DNA of 64,000 nucleotides from Pollenia angustigena (lineage: Eukaryota; Arthropoda; Insecta; Diptera; Polleniidae), in NCBI GenBank assembly GCA_930367215.1, contig OV884056.1, positions 248,523,127-248,587,126 on the forward strand, given 5' to 3'. The notes beneath the pieces are model-generated. The model did no database searches. It had not been told where the DNA came from and was given only the letters and a program-made list of their open reading frames with translations. The position numbers and the translations under genes were made by a program. Below, in pieces: positions 46,856-58,463 of the stretch. Numbering within the stretch: position 1 is the first letter of the stretch; each line of letters begins with the position of its first letter.

Positions 46856-47386
46856 ATGAACTGGCTGTTATGCTTTTCTCTTGTTTTCGTTTTGCTGGAT
46901 TTTTTCGATTGTGTATTTATTGCATTGATGCATGCGTTATTAAAATAATAATAATTATACTACTTTTGCTCTGTTTGAGCATAGCTTATCATATCAATTC
47001 TATAAAAAGAAAGAAAGCTAATTAATTTCCTCCGCCAAGAATTAGAATATTCACCTCTATCGTGAATAACAAGTGGAATTTTTGTTTCCATGAAATTTTT
47101 ATTCCCCTCGAAAGAAAAATGTAATCGTGAATCATCCGTGAAAAAAGTTTTACATATTTTAAATAAAAGCTAAAAAAAGGAAAATATTAAGTATTGGAGT
47201 GATAGTTAGTTTTTGCACTTTTTAAATTAAAGTTAAAAAAAGTAGTAAAATAATTTCCCAAAATTCTTCACAAATCCGCAGGCCATTGCCCAGTTGCTTT
47301 GCATTTTGTGGTGCAATACAATGGTTTGTGCCTTATAAACGGATCCTGCCCTTTGTATTCGAATTATAAAAAGAAATACTTAGGGC

Positions 47387-47520
47387 CTGTTCGTCGATAA
47401 CGAATGAAGACTTCGTTCGCTTAAATTACATTTAAAACAAAAACAAATTATAAAATATTGTTTTTGTTTTGCATGTAAACTATGCGAACGAAGTCTTCAT
47501 TCGTTATCGACGAACAGGCC
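47387..47520. repeat. Near-perfect hairpin nested in element A
   Basis: GGCCTGTTCGTCGATAACGA then ATGAAGACTTCGTTCGC is mirrored by GCGAACGAAGTCTTCATTCG then TTATCGACGAACAGGCC. Loop of about 45 bp with ACAAAAACAA/TTGTTTTTGT. Confidence 0.85.
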
Positions 47521-47580
47521 ATTAGTACTGGTTCCCACTCTTCAAGTTTTAGTTGTCAAGTCTTGAGTGTAAACCAGCAC

Positions 47581-48253
47581 CAGTGTTGACAAAACTTATT
47601 GAAAAAAAATGATAGATTTTGTTAAAAAAAAAAAATGCTTAAAAAATTTATATAAAAAATAAAGACAGATCTTCATTAAAGTGAGGGCCAATAAATTTTT
47701 TATAATATGCTGCATATTGTCCTTCAAGTTCAACGACGATCTTTCAAATTGCCTTTAATAAATGTTTGTCAGATACTCGACAATCGAACTATGCACAGCA
47801 CATAAACTTAATGTCTGCTGAACTTTGTAACAAATTCTTTAGAAAGAGATAGGATTGTTTTTATGCCTTCTTTTTTTCTTTGCGATAAGACAATTATCGC
47901 ATTTGAAGTAATTGCAAAAGGTTTTTTCTAAGTCATCTGTTTCTCTCATCCATACTTTCAACTTTAAGTTTTTACTAATTTTTAAAATGTTCTCCTTTTT
48001 TGATTTTTATTTCAGTAAAACATTAATGAGCATTTACGTTGTTGCATTTTTTAGATCTTATTCTATGTTAGAATCTTCCGTTTTTTTCTTTTTGATTTGT
48101 ATTAAACAATATAAAAATGGAAAATATTAAAAAAAAATTACAAGAACTAAAAAATGCTAGGATTTTTTATATAATGCCAGAAAAATTGCTACATGCTAAA
48201 TCAGTTTTTTTCATTCCAAATGACTTTTTAAAAATGCTAAATTGGCAACACTG
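47581..48253. mobile_element. hAT-type non-autonomous element
   Basis: Left end CAGTGTTGACAA, right end TTGGCAACACTG. Flanking 8-mers ACCAGCAC (47573-47580) and ACCAGTAC (48254-48261) match at 7 of 8. It is inserted in the right arm of a short hairpin whose intact relative is at 49985-50135. The interior has only short frames (47912-48130) with no hAT motif. Confidence 0.7.
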
Positions 48254-48276
48254 ACCAGTACTTACATACCAGAGAT

Positions 48277-48795
48277 GTAAATGTATCATTCATTTTTGAT
48301 TTTAATTCATTACGAATTAGGTAAATTTTGAATTAATTCTTTTCACACAAAAAATGAATTGAATGAAATTTGAGTCAATTCATTTGAATTTAGCAAAATG
48401 AATTGCAACTCATTTCCAATTCATTTGAATTGATTTTGAAAAAAGACTACTGTAAGTAAATGTGAAGAAACAATACTCCCGTTTTGTTATCCAGTTTTTT
48501 TTATTATATCAGACAGCATTACACTCATTTCGGATATCACCTAGTAAGAGATAATCGTCGAATGGCATATAAAATAATAAGAATAGAAATTTTAATGATG
48601 TACTGTAATTAGCAGGTAACGGCAGAATATGACTTGAATTAGTAGGGAGCTGCGAAAATCCTATCAGCATGAGCATTTACTCATTTGCATTAATTCAAAA
48701 TCAATTCAAATGAATAGGAAATGAATTGACTCAAATTTCATTCAGTTAATTTTTTTGTGTGAAAAGAATTAATTTAACATTTGCTAATTCAGTGC
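48277..48795. repeat. Foldback with TGAATTGACTCAAATTTC arms
   Basis: AATGAATTGAATGAAATTTG then AGTCAATTCATTTGAATT on the left is mirrored by AATTCAAATGAATAGG then AAATGAATTGACTCAAATTTC on the right (48660-48790). The centre (48440-48650) is not repeated here. Confidence 0.65.
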
Positions 48796-49532
48796 ATTAA
48801 TGATTAATGAACATGTTCTGTTCCCCAGCAAAAATATATTGAGAAAATCAAAGGGAAAAGAAAATAAATTACGAGAAAAAAACTATTCACGAAAAGGGGA
48901 ATTTTTTGCCGTGAACATTTTTTCACCTTGTTATTGTCCTTTTAATTACTTAAACAAATTGTTTCAAGGGAGTTTTCATTGATCACAAATACATGAAAAA
49001 GGAAAAAAAACTACGAGGAAAAAATTATTCCCAATAGGATTGAATATTAATTAAAGCAATAATTTAAGGCCCACTTTTACCACTTTTTATCAAAATTGGT
49101 ATTTATGTGTCTTAAGATTACAACGCTCAAACAAAAAACATCATTTGCAGAAAAAAGATCATCTTTATGTCATTTCAACTAAGTGTTATTCAGTGACATG
49201 CAAATGTATTAAGTATTTGCTTGCAGAATGGTGTTCGAAAATAAATTGTACGACTTTATGCTAATAACTGGTGCATAAAGAACAACATCGAATCACTTTC
49301 CACTTCGATTTTCTACGAAAAATTTAATGTCAACATTTTTCACCTAAGAAAGAAAGACCAATGCGTAATATGTACACGGCATTAAACCGAAAATCTCGCA
49401 CAAGAAAAATATTATCCCTATCAATAAAAAAAAACAGAAAAAGCGAGATGAAAAAACACAGGTTTTTGCAATAAATCTTCGGGCTGAACTTTCGGCTTCA
49501 GAAAATATTTTGTTTATACATTTGTAATACAT

Positions 49533-50365
49533 ATTCACCCCTATCGTGAATAACAAGTGGAATTTTTGTTCCCATGAAATTTTCATTCCCCTCGAAGGGG
49601 AAAAAGCAATCGTGAATCTCGTGTGAAAAATTTTTCACGCTATCAGTTCCAGTGAATGTAAAAAAAAGAAGAAAGATTAAAAAAATTCAAAATCAATGAA
49701 ATTTATGTTCAAAAATATACAAGTATATACTTAGTTTAAAGAAAAGTTTAAACAATAAAGCAAAATATTTAGTATTGGAGGGATAGTTTGATTACATCGT
49801 TAGTTTTATGCAATTTTTAAATTTTATGTAGTAAAATATTTTCCAAAATTCTGCCACCAAGTCTGTCGAGAGCTTCACAAATCCGCAGGCAATCGACCTA
49901 TTGTGTTGCATTTTGTTGAACAATATATCGGTTTGTTTGTCATTAACTTTATTAACACTTAATATTTGATTTATAGGAGGAACTACTTAGTGCCGGTTCA
50001 CACACGTCAAGTTTGACTCGTCAAGTCTTGAGTTTTTAGGAGAGAGGGGAAAGGAAATGGCATTCTCTTTTCCCTTCTCTCCTATAAGATCAAGACTTGA
50101 AGAGTCAAACTTGACCTGTGTGAACCGGCACTTACATACATGTTCTGTTCCCTAGCAAAAATAAAGTGAGAAAATCTAAGGGAAATGTAAACAAATTACG
50201 AGGGAAAAAATTTTTCACGATAAGGGGAATTTTATTCCCGTGAACATTTTTTCACGTTATTATTCTTCTTTGAATTACATTTTTTCATGGGAGTTGTTCA
50301 TGATCGCAAATATGTGAAAAGGGGAAAAATTACGAGGGGAAAATTATTCACGATAGGGGTGATTA
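49533..50365. repeat. Composite foldback element B
   Basis: Left end TATTCACCCCTATCGTGAATAA, right end TTATTCACGATAGGGGTGAT. Shares with element A the AGTATTGGAGGGATAGTT and CACAAATCCGCAGGC segments on the left half, and the GTTCTGTTCCCTAGCAAAAA and TGAACATTTTTTCACG segments on the right. Confidence 0.65.
49985..50135. repeat. Hairpin nested in element B
   Basis: AGTGCCGGTTCACACACGTC then AAGTTTGACTCGTCAAGTC and AGGAGAGAGGGGAAA is mirrored by TTTCCCTTCTCTCCT, GACTTGAAGAGTCAAACTTG and TGTGTGAACCGGCACT. The related hairpin at 55288-55363 keeps the GAGAGGGGAA/TTCCCCTCTC core. Confidence 0.85.
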
Positions 50366-50613
50366 TGTATAAAGCTTCGTTCACAATGGCAGCAACAATT
50401 TCATCTTTTCTTCTACATATCTTATTTCTTCCCAAAGTATTTCATATATTTTCCTTTAATTTTTCGTACAAAAATGTAACTAAAGTTTACTCTACTACTA
50501 CTTCAGCAACAATTTGTTTTTCAAAAAAAAAAAAAAAAAAAAAAAAATGTTTCCAAAGGTAAATTATAGTGGAATTTCGTTTTTTTAGTTATTTAATAAA
50601 CTAAACCGTTTCA

Positions 50614-50736
50614 GAGTTACGCGAATATTTGTTGTGCAACCTCACCCATATTCGAAATAGCGGTATATCTCGAAAAGAAGAGCCAACCTAAAAAAAACGG
50701 TTAGCACCACTGGATTCAGCGTACCCGAATTAGGTT
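50614..50736 (+). repeat. Dispersed repeat, copy 1 (about 125 bp)
   Basis: From GAGTTACGCGAAT to GAATTAGGTT. The second copy in the same orientation is at 58464-58592. It includes GGTTAGCACCACTGGATTCA and a local inverted pair AACCTAAAAAAAACGGTT. Nature unknown. Confidence 0.75.
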
Positions 50737-51049
50737 AAAACGTCAGGGTCACGGCTGGTCGGTTTTTTTTTAATAAATAATTAATCAATAAAATTATTAA
50801 ATTTTTTAGTGGCTTATTCGATATTTTTCAGTTTATTTTGCTTAATAAAAGATTAAGGAAAAACAATAAACAATACTAATTATTGTTAAAGCTAAGGCAC
50901 GAGCTCTATGTGTACATATGTCCTTCAAGTTGTGCTGAAAAAGGTCAACAAGAAAAAGAAAGACAAACATGAAAAAACAAAAAAGTACTTTGGACTTCAA
51001 GAAGAATTCATTACAAAAAAAGTACAAAAAAACAGAGGTAAAGGAAAAA

Positions 51050-51455
51050 CATGTAAAATCAATTAAAAATGGATAATGGATAAAAAAAAGCAAATTTCGA
51101 TCTACCAAAGATTAAAATACAATTTGGTTTAAGGATTGATGTTTGACTATTGACGTCAGCAGTCGTCGATGGCTGCGAGTGTAAGACGGCAAAACCCTCT
51201 GAGGAGATCGAGTGGTAGCGATCGAAACATGTCAGGGTAACCAGCCGCCTGGGTTCGAATCTCAGGTCAGTGAAGAATAAATGATTATCAAAAACAATTT
51301 TAATTAATTTTCATGTTGTAAAATTCCTTTCTTTATAAAAATAATTTAATGAAAATTAAATTTGATGAACTTAAGCCTGATTAAAAATATTGAAAATTTG
51401 GATTAAAAACCATAAATAGTTCAACAAAAATTACCACAATACTAAAAACTTTTCT
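51050..51455 (+). repeat. Foldback unit with tRNA-like core, copy near 51 kb
   Basis: The core (51090-51290) matches 18825-19020 closely (TTTCGATCTACCAAAG, GGATTGATGTTTGACTATTG, GGTAGCGATCGAAACATGTC, GGTTCGAATCTCAGGTCAGT). The right arm from GTTGTAAAATTCCTTTCTTT to AAAATTACCACAATACTA is complete. The left arm is reduced to CATGTAAAATCAATTAAAAA. Confidence 0.7.
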
Positions 51456-52012
51456 ACAAAATAATATTTTCTAAATTATGAAACATAAAAGTCAGATTTC
51501 ATGTAAAAATATAATTTGTCTCAAACTTTGGTGGGCGTGAGGGACGGGTTAGCCGTCGCCGATCGTCCAAATTTTTTTTGCTTTGTTTTTTTTTTATCAA
51601 TATCCAGTAACTTTTGATTTTAACGGCCACCCTAATGTATCGCCATCGTTTTAGGACTTTAAAGTTTAAACCTTTAAGTGCTGACTTTTATAAATATAAC
51701 CGGATATAGATTTTATAGTTTTTAATGTAAGAAGTTATATTTAGACTGAAACCTTTTTTGTTATTTATTGCGTTTATTTTGTTGTTAAAAATAAAAAAAA
51801 GTTGTAGTCATTTGCAACAATTTGACCTTTTTATTGTACGATTTTTTTAAAATTGTTTTGCTTCTTTGTTAGTTTTTAGAGTTAAAGTCAATCACTAGTT
51901 AGATTTTTACTATAAGACACCTAATGGTTTTTTTTTTGTTTTAAAAAGACTGACACGCAATTGTCTACAACGAAGGTGTACATTATACACTGTAAAGGTA
52001 AAACTTAATATT

Positions 52013-52387
52013 AGTGGTATTCACACCGAGCTTGTTAGTTTGATAGTCGTTACTTTTTTCACGCATTTTGTTTTTGTATATTTAACGCGCTACCGGATTA
52101 ACATTTAACAAATTAACGACACGGCACCCCTGATAAAATAGTTGTTAATTGGTAACTCACAATCAGCTGTTGCAGTTTCTAAATAAATATAATAAAAAAA
52201 GTCATTTGTGATACATTTCTAAAAAAATATAAATACATTGAGAGTTAGTATGTTAATTAAATGATTTTTTTATTTTAAATTTACCAAACTAACAAAGTTT
52301 TAAAAAGGGGGTCGTTCACAGTTGGTAACTTTAACAAATAAACAAACTACCGAGTAACAAATTAACAAGTCCGGTGTGAATACCACT
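52013..52387. mobile_element. MITE with AGTGGTATTCACACCG termini
   Basis: Left AGTGGTATTCACACCGAGCTTG then TTAGTTTG, right the inverse ending CAAGTCCGGTGTGAATACCACT. ATT flanks both sides (52010-52012, 52388-52390). Non-coding. Confidence 0.7.
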
Positions 52388-52399
52388 ATTGAAAGTGTT

Positions 52400-54030
52400 G
52401 GTGGAGAGGTGCCCAAATTGTTAAAATAGCCTTAGCCATATTATTGTAACAAATAAACAATTTTATTAAGTTGCGTTTTTGTTTTGTTACAAAAATGGTC
52501 TCTAAAGAACAAAAATGTTCATTCAAAGAAGATAAAATAAGATAAAATTTTTAGGTGGTGTAATACAACTCGTATGTAGCAGCAGTCAGTATTTTGATAT
52601 TAAATTAGTTAAAAATTTAATTACCTTTTTATTTTGTTTAAGGGTGGATTTTGTTGAACTAAAAATGGATTTCTTGATATTTTCACAGGGGCTGGGTCTT
52701 TCTCGCATAATATGTGTATATACAACTTTATTAGAAATTTTTTTTAACTTGTATTACTTTTTTATGTTTTGGATAAAAAACAAAACCAAGCTAATTTAAG
52801 CATATGGTAAGGAAAATTTAATATGTGAAACAAAAAAGTCTCTGACCAACTGTTTTGAATTGAAAAATTTTTCGCAACAGGAAATTTTTTCGTCTTAATT
52901 CTAAAGTAAAAATATTTTTGGCAAACTATTTGTAGAAATGTAGGAGTTAGGAGCCATCTCCAAAGTCATCAATTGACCTTAACCTTCGTAAAGGAAAGCG
53001 AAAACTGCCCTAATCTGCTCCTGAGTATTACGGTCACAACAAAGTACAGGTTAAAAAAATAAAGTTTAAAAACGAATGCATATGGCTAATTGCGAAAACC
53101 GAAAGACTGAACTTGATACAGTTATACAACGTCAAACACTTATTCATTGCGAATAGAACGACCGAAAGGCTCTTAACAGATAATTGCTCACTATTATGAG
53201 TAACATTCGACAAACGGTTTACGATAGCAGTTTTATTTCTTATTCTTTCTGTCCATAGTGAACGAATCGAAATTATTATTTTTAGTGTTGTAAAGCATTT
53301 ATTTGAGTTCTTAAAAACTAAAAAAATAATAACGATTCGTTCAGTATCGAATGAAATAAAATTGCTTTCGAATAGCAAAAGTATTCGATTACGAATGCCA
53401 TAATTTGCCCCCTGTTAAAAATTTCATTGTGCGTCGAATCTTTTAACAAAAAGAAATTTGCTTTCGAGTCTGAGGGCGTAAACAACAACATATGTATGTA
53501 GACGCTTTTCGAAGGTGCGTCTTTTTAAAATTTCTGTGATTTCGAAATTGCGTCGTTTTTGTTTCACTTTGCGTCGCATGGCTTCGAAGTTGTGTCGCTA
53601 GTGCTTCGATTTGCGTCGTTAATTAAAAAAAATTTTGCACAAAGCTTTAACAAAAAAAGGGGAATTTTCGTTGATGTCTAATGCAAATTTCTATGTATGT
53701 GAAGGTTGTCTGCTGATTGCAACTGGTTTCAAATTACATTTGCTAAAGTAAAGTTAAATTTCAATATTTTGCAGCAACGGGTCAAAAAAGAAAATTAGCT
53801 TTGAATTTTGACGCGTTCTATATCAGGGAAAAAGGCTGTAGCCCCTTCTACAATATCCATTTGCTGTTCCAGTGACGCTGATAAAATTAAGAAATTTGTT
53901 AAAACAAGAACATCGTTACAAAAAGAAGAAAAAAGGAGTCACCTCCTACTATTTGGATTGAAGAACAAAAGGTTATTCAAAAGAAAGCTTTAACTTTATT
54001 ATACGTTATAAAGTCTATCAAATCAAAATT
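52400..54030. other. No supported gene
   Basis: AT-rich. 53460-53630 repeats TTCGAA and GCGTCG words irregularly (for example GCGTCGTTTTTG, GCGTCGCATGGC, GTGTCGCTAG), perhaps a degenerate satellite-like patch. A minus-strand frame at 53034-53378 matches no family. Confidence 0.4.
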
Positions 54031-54037
54031 TATTTTT

Positions 54038-54666
54038 TATACCCTCCACCACAATTAGTTGTGAAGAGGGTATATCAAGTTTGTCATTCCGTGTGAAACT
54101 TTTTCATTATTCATCTCAGACCCCATAAAGTATATATATTCTGGGTCCTTGAGTAATTCTAAGTCGATTTAGCCATGTCCGTCAGTCCGTCTGTTGAAAA
54201 AACGCTCACTTTCGAACAACTCAAAAGAAATGAACAAACTTGGTGCCAAATTGCTTGTAGTTATCCTAAGCAGTTTGGGATTGAAATCCAGTAAAATCTG
54301 TTGAGTAGGACCGGAGCTATGATTCAAAATTTGGAACCACCACCTAAAAAAATTGATAATTTTGTTACAAAAAATAACATAAATGCTGGAACAAGCCACG
54401 GAATGAGAAAAGATTTTGCAAAAATTTGTTTTATTTGACTGGAAATCACGCTGTTAAATTTCGTGAAGTTCCGTCCATAATTTACCCTAAGCCCCATATA
54501 AACCCTACTACCGGAAAACAGTTTAGTCGCCTAAAACCATAATTAATAACAAATCGTCACAGTTTAAGATAAAATAACATCATACAGGTATTACTCCTTA
54601 AATATTCGAACTGTCGGTGGAGGGTATCAAAGATTCGGCACAGCCGAATATAGCACTCGAACTTGT
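54038..54666 (+). repeat. TATACCC-family element, complete copy without tRNA-like box
   Basis: Starts TATACCCTCCACCACAATTAG, then TTTGTCATTCCGTGTGAAAC, CCCCATAAAGTATATATATTC and ATGTCCGTCAGTCCGTCTG. Ends GGTGGAGGGTATCAAAG, hairpin ATTCGGCACAGCCGAAT, ATAGCACTCGAACTTGTTT. The end GGTGGAGGGTA is the inverse of the start TACCCTCCACC, with the hairpin beyond it. Confidence 0.75.
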
Positions 54667-55287
54667 TTTTAGCTAAAATTATGAATCACGGAATCAATAC
54701 AAATGTATGGAAATCGGTCCCAATTAGCGACGCAAACTGGGGTATTGGTGTAAGAAAGGCTCGTTTTTCTAATGGAACAATTTCGTTTTTGGCAAGAAGG
54801 ATTTGCATAATAGTTCATTCAGCCTGAAAGAAAGTGGGATGAACCATCTCAGAAGCTGTATTGTTTGGAGCTAGCCATAATTCCGCCGTAACCATGTTAT
54901 GTTTAACGATGATTTAATTTTTTTTGAATTTGTAACCAAAATTTTTTTATTTAAATTGCCAGGTGATGCTTTATATGGGGCCTTTGTCAAATTATGGACC
55001 GATCTTCACAAAATTTTGGGGTATGATATTTAGTTTTATAAAACAAGCAAGTTTTCATTTTAGCACTTTTAGCACAAACGATTTAATAAAAAATGCTAAA
55101 TGCTATGTTATATTCAGTTAACGCACACTTCATTAAAAGTTATCCCAATGCATTAAACTTACAACTGATTTGTTAGCCCAACGAACTCGTACGTTGAGGA
55201 ATGCAAACTACAACAATGTACCCCTATTTAAATCAAGATCCATACGGTATTGTTTCTGGGTTCACACTATGAAAGTATTCTATCAGA

Positions 55288-55363
55288 AAGTCGGAGTTTA
55301 TTGGTGAGAGGGGAAAGAAGAATAGCATGTTCTCTTCCCCTCTCACCAATAAACACGGACTTA
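55288..55363. repeat. Hairpin (GAGAGGGGAA core)
   Basis: AAGTCGGAGTTTATTGGTGAG then AGGGGAAGA-like arm is mirrored by TCTTCCCCTCTCACCAATAAA then CACGGACTT. Relative of 49985-50135. Confidence 0.8.
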
Positions 55364-55616
55364 CTGAAAGAAAAATTTCATAATCAAAGAGTTTATACAG
55401 CGACAACAACAAAATCTGCCACCGAACCTGCGTTTCACAACAAGATATACCGTTATTTCGGAAATGGAGGAGGTTGCACAATAAACATTATATCGTGTAA
55501 TTTAAAAACGGCTTAGTTTATTGAATAAAAACTGAAATTCCACAATAAAATGACCTTTAAGCAAAGATACACTTCTGTTTTTTTATCTACGCTGTCGTTT
55601 TAGAAACAACTACATA

Positions 55617-56437
55617 CCGGGTGTCTGTTGGCAAATTTATATTTTTAAATACGTGTATTTCAAAAAGTAATAAAGGGTGGCGCCGTTGGAATTATCGATT
55701 GTGCGGATTTATAAATCACGATATCGCAGTGGTCGAGTGAGCATCACGCGTTCACTGTGCAGACATTTTTTAAGAGTAACAATTCTCACGCAATTGTTCG
55801 TCGACAATTTTGTTCAAAGTTCATTTTCACTTAAACGGCAACAAACAAAACTGCCGCAAACCTCGATTGAAACATCAAAAACCATTGCATTGCCCCAGGG
55901 TAACTGTTTGGTGTGCTTTAACCATGCAAGAGGTAATTGAACCATTTTTTCTGCTCCGTTTGGAACAGTGTGTTCAACTCGACGGACGGAAGACATCTGG
56001 ATGACATACTCCTTAAAAAATAAAATCCGCATTTGGGCATTTCCATTTTGACGTGTCGTGATATTTGTAACACAAAATGTAAAAAAATTTAATGAAGAAG
56101 TCAAATTTGTAAAAATGGTTCTTATATATACAAAGTAATGAAGTAGCACTGTATTCAGAAAAATTACAGTAATCAACGCTAAGGATTTGCAGATATAAGC
56201 AAAAATCTGCGCTGGCGTGACGTTAAAAAAACGGAAGTTGATTTTGACTTGCATTACAAAACTGAATAAGACTGCGAAACAATTCAAAATACTTCTGGCG
56301 TTACATTACAAAAAGTAGACTTTTCGCTGGAAATGCCCATTTCCATTCTATCATTCAATGCTCGTCATAAAACTTTGTGTCGATTATTACGTTTTTTATT
56401 TAAGTTTGAAAATAAAAATCTGCTACCAGACACCCTG
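55617..56437. mobile_element. Mariner-type deletion derivative with TA duplication
   Basis: Left end CCGGGTGTCTGTTGGCAAAT continues TTATATTTT, right end the inverse with a few mismatches (CTGCTACCAGACACCCTG). TA flanks both sides. The plus-strand interior at about 55875-55945 reads QKPLHCPRVTVWCAL, the block that precedes the second catalytic Asp in mariner-type transposases. The rest of the transposase is gone. 821 bp. Confidence 0.75.
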
Positions 56438-56698
56438 TATATAATAAAAAAATATGTTTTTTTGCAAAATTTTGAAATTTATGTTTTGTAAAACGGCATA
56501 AAAAATTGGAAAATTAATGATTTATTCACAAAATATGGAAAATTTTAATTGAATTTAAGAATTTCCTAAAATGCCATGTTTGAATGGGAGCTCCCTTAAG
56601 GGGTGGAAATAAAGGGCAAGTATGTTTTGAGAAAATGTTACAGATGATAATGAAGGTCGGTCATACATTTTATCACCCTAGGGGCGACTTTTTCTTAT

Positions 56699-57268
56699 TA
56701 TACCAACACCACACTAGTGGAGAGGGTAACGCCTTAAAATATTGGTCCTAGACCCACCATAAAGTATACCGATCGACTCAGAATCACTTTCTGAGTCGAA
56801 CTAACGATGTCCGTCCGGCTAGCAGGCTGGCTGGCTGTCCATGTAACCTTGTGCGCAAAGTACAGGTCGCAATTTTGAAGATAATTTGATAAAATTTAGG
56901 ACATAGGTTCTTATTGGCACAAGGGCCAAGCCTATTGAAAATGGGCCAAATCGTAGGAGCACGAGGGAAGATAGGGGGAAATTTCTTCCTCTCAGAAAAA
57001 ATCAAACTAATTTTAATGAAATTTAAAACATATGTAGATAGGACCATTTCTTTATGGACACAAAAGGGATGCAGTTTTTCAAAAATAGAACCACAAGGGA
57101 AGGTAGGGGGCAATTTCTGCCTCTCACAAACTTTCAAACCGATTTTAATGGAGTTTATTAATATAGATAACCATATTTATATGGACACATAAGCATGACG
57201 TGTTTTTTAATACTGTGGTGTAGGGTATCATATGGTCGGGCTTGACCGACTATACTTTCTTACTTGTA
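56699..57268 (+). repeat. TATACCC-like element, second subfamily, complete
   Basis: Starts TATACCAACACCACACTAGTG, ends GGTGTAGGGTATCATATGGTC, GGGCTTGACCGACTATACTT, TCTTACTTGT. A roughly 110-bp internal unit (AATTTCTTCCTCTCAGAAAA vs AATTTCTGCCTCTCACAAAC) is repeated twice around 56978 and 57110. 3' fragment relative: 27364-27800. Confidence 0.65.
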
Positions 57269-57778
57269 CACATATACATTAGAGCGACTTAAGTTGTATT
57301 GAAGCGAAATTCGTGCAAGGTGTACCCCCTCAAAATGAACCTTGGACTTTTTTAAGATGACATATGAAATATTTCGGCTCCAGCTTTGACCTCTCGTGAG
57401 CTGGGCCATTTTGAAAAAGGGTTTATTTTTGCATGTTTTGTTAATTTGAGAATCTGTTTCCCTACCAACATACAATATGGTTATCATAAGAAAGATTTTT
57501 TTAAGGCGCGTCCAACTGTATATACAATTTGTCCGAGAACAATTATCCATGTCCTTTTTTAAGGATATTCTGTAAATAATAACGGTTTTTGAATTTTTCG
57601 TTCGGGGTAACATATCTAAATCTTTAGACGATTTAATTAAATACGGGTATCAAATTTTTTCTTTTGCCAAGTACATCATCTTTGTATGTAAATAATATAA
57701 ATTTTGCAAATTTTGTGGTAACTCTACTATGATAGCGGATTTAGTTTCTAGATCATGTATGGATGAAAATAGGACTAA

Positions 57779-58364
57779 AGGGCGATTCTTTTCTAGACAA
57801 CTTTTAACATCAATTTTCAAATCACACTATTTGACACTTTTTGATGCCAATTTAAAGTAAAATATCTATATTTTATAATTATATAATTTTTTTAGACGTA
57901 AGCAAGCTTAAATATAAATTTGTTGTTCACTTTGAATCATTAAGATTCATAGATTTGGCGTGAACAGAAAATTCATTGAATGTTGCACCCGTCATGGCTT
58001 AAAAAGAAAATTCCTTATTATTGGATTATATTTCTCTACGATGTTTGATTTGATAATCATCGTCTGATATCTCATCTTTTACAATAAAAAAGAATAATAC
58101 AATAAAAGTTTAAAATTAACAGAGTTTTATGTTTTTGCGGTATGATCTTAAGAAAGTGGGCCGATTTGGTTGCACCCGTCATGCACTTTAAAGCTCACTC
58201 GTGGCTATTTGATCGTTTCATATAAACTCTTGTAAATAGATAACAAAAGTATATACAAAAATGTTACCCCTTCTAGAAATAACTTAATTGCAAATGTGTT
58301 TCTTTCTATTAGTAAAAGACGTTTAAAGCGTCTAAATGTTGCACCCGTCAGAAAAGAATCGCCC
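57779..58364. mobile_element. Element with AGGGCGATTCTTTTCT TIRs and internal direct repeats
   Basis: Left AGGGCGATTCTTTTCT and right AGAAAAGAATCGCCCT are exact inverses. TTGCACCCGTCA occurs three times at about 57984, 58170 and 58338, spaced near 170-185 bp. No protein. The target duplication is unclear (TAA on the left, AAA on the right). Confidence 0.6.
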
Positions 58365-58463
58365 TAAAGAAAGAAAAAAAAAAAAAAATAATAATCCACG
58401 ACTTTTTATCGGCATATTTTTTGTCGCAAAAAAAAGTCAAAAATCACTTAACAAAGCCGTTTT

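Larger units (their letters stand above)
47049..49048. repeat. Composite foldback element A
   Basis: The left end TATTCACCTCTATCGTGAAT is followed by CAAGTGGAATTTTTGTTTCC. The right part (48825-49048) holds the inverse-type block GTTCTGTTCCCCAGCAAAAA, AATTACGAGAAAAA, GAATTTTTTGCCGTGAACAT and ends near ATTATTCCCAATAGGATTGA. It hosts hairpins and a hAT insertion. Element B at 49533-50365 has the same layout. Confidence 0.5.

Noticed and set aside
53460..53630. GCGTCG/TTCGAA-rich patch as a regulatory array
   Set aside because: Spacing and sequence are irregular. With no conservation or repeat unit, chance or decayed repeat is the simpler reading.
55814..56287. 157-codon minus-strand frame
   Set aside because: It lies inside the mariner derivative 55617-56437, whose recognisable block reads on the opposite strand. 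No domain.
56784..57192. Two overlapping 92-117-codon frames on opposite strands
   Set aside because: They fall inside a dispersed TATACCC-like repeat with an internal duplication. Not protein-like.
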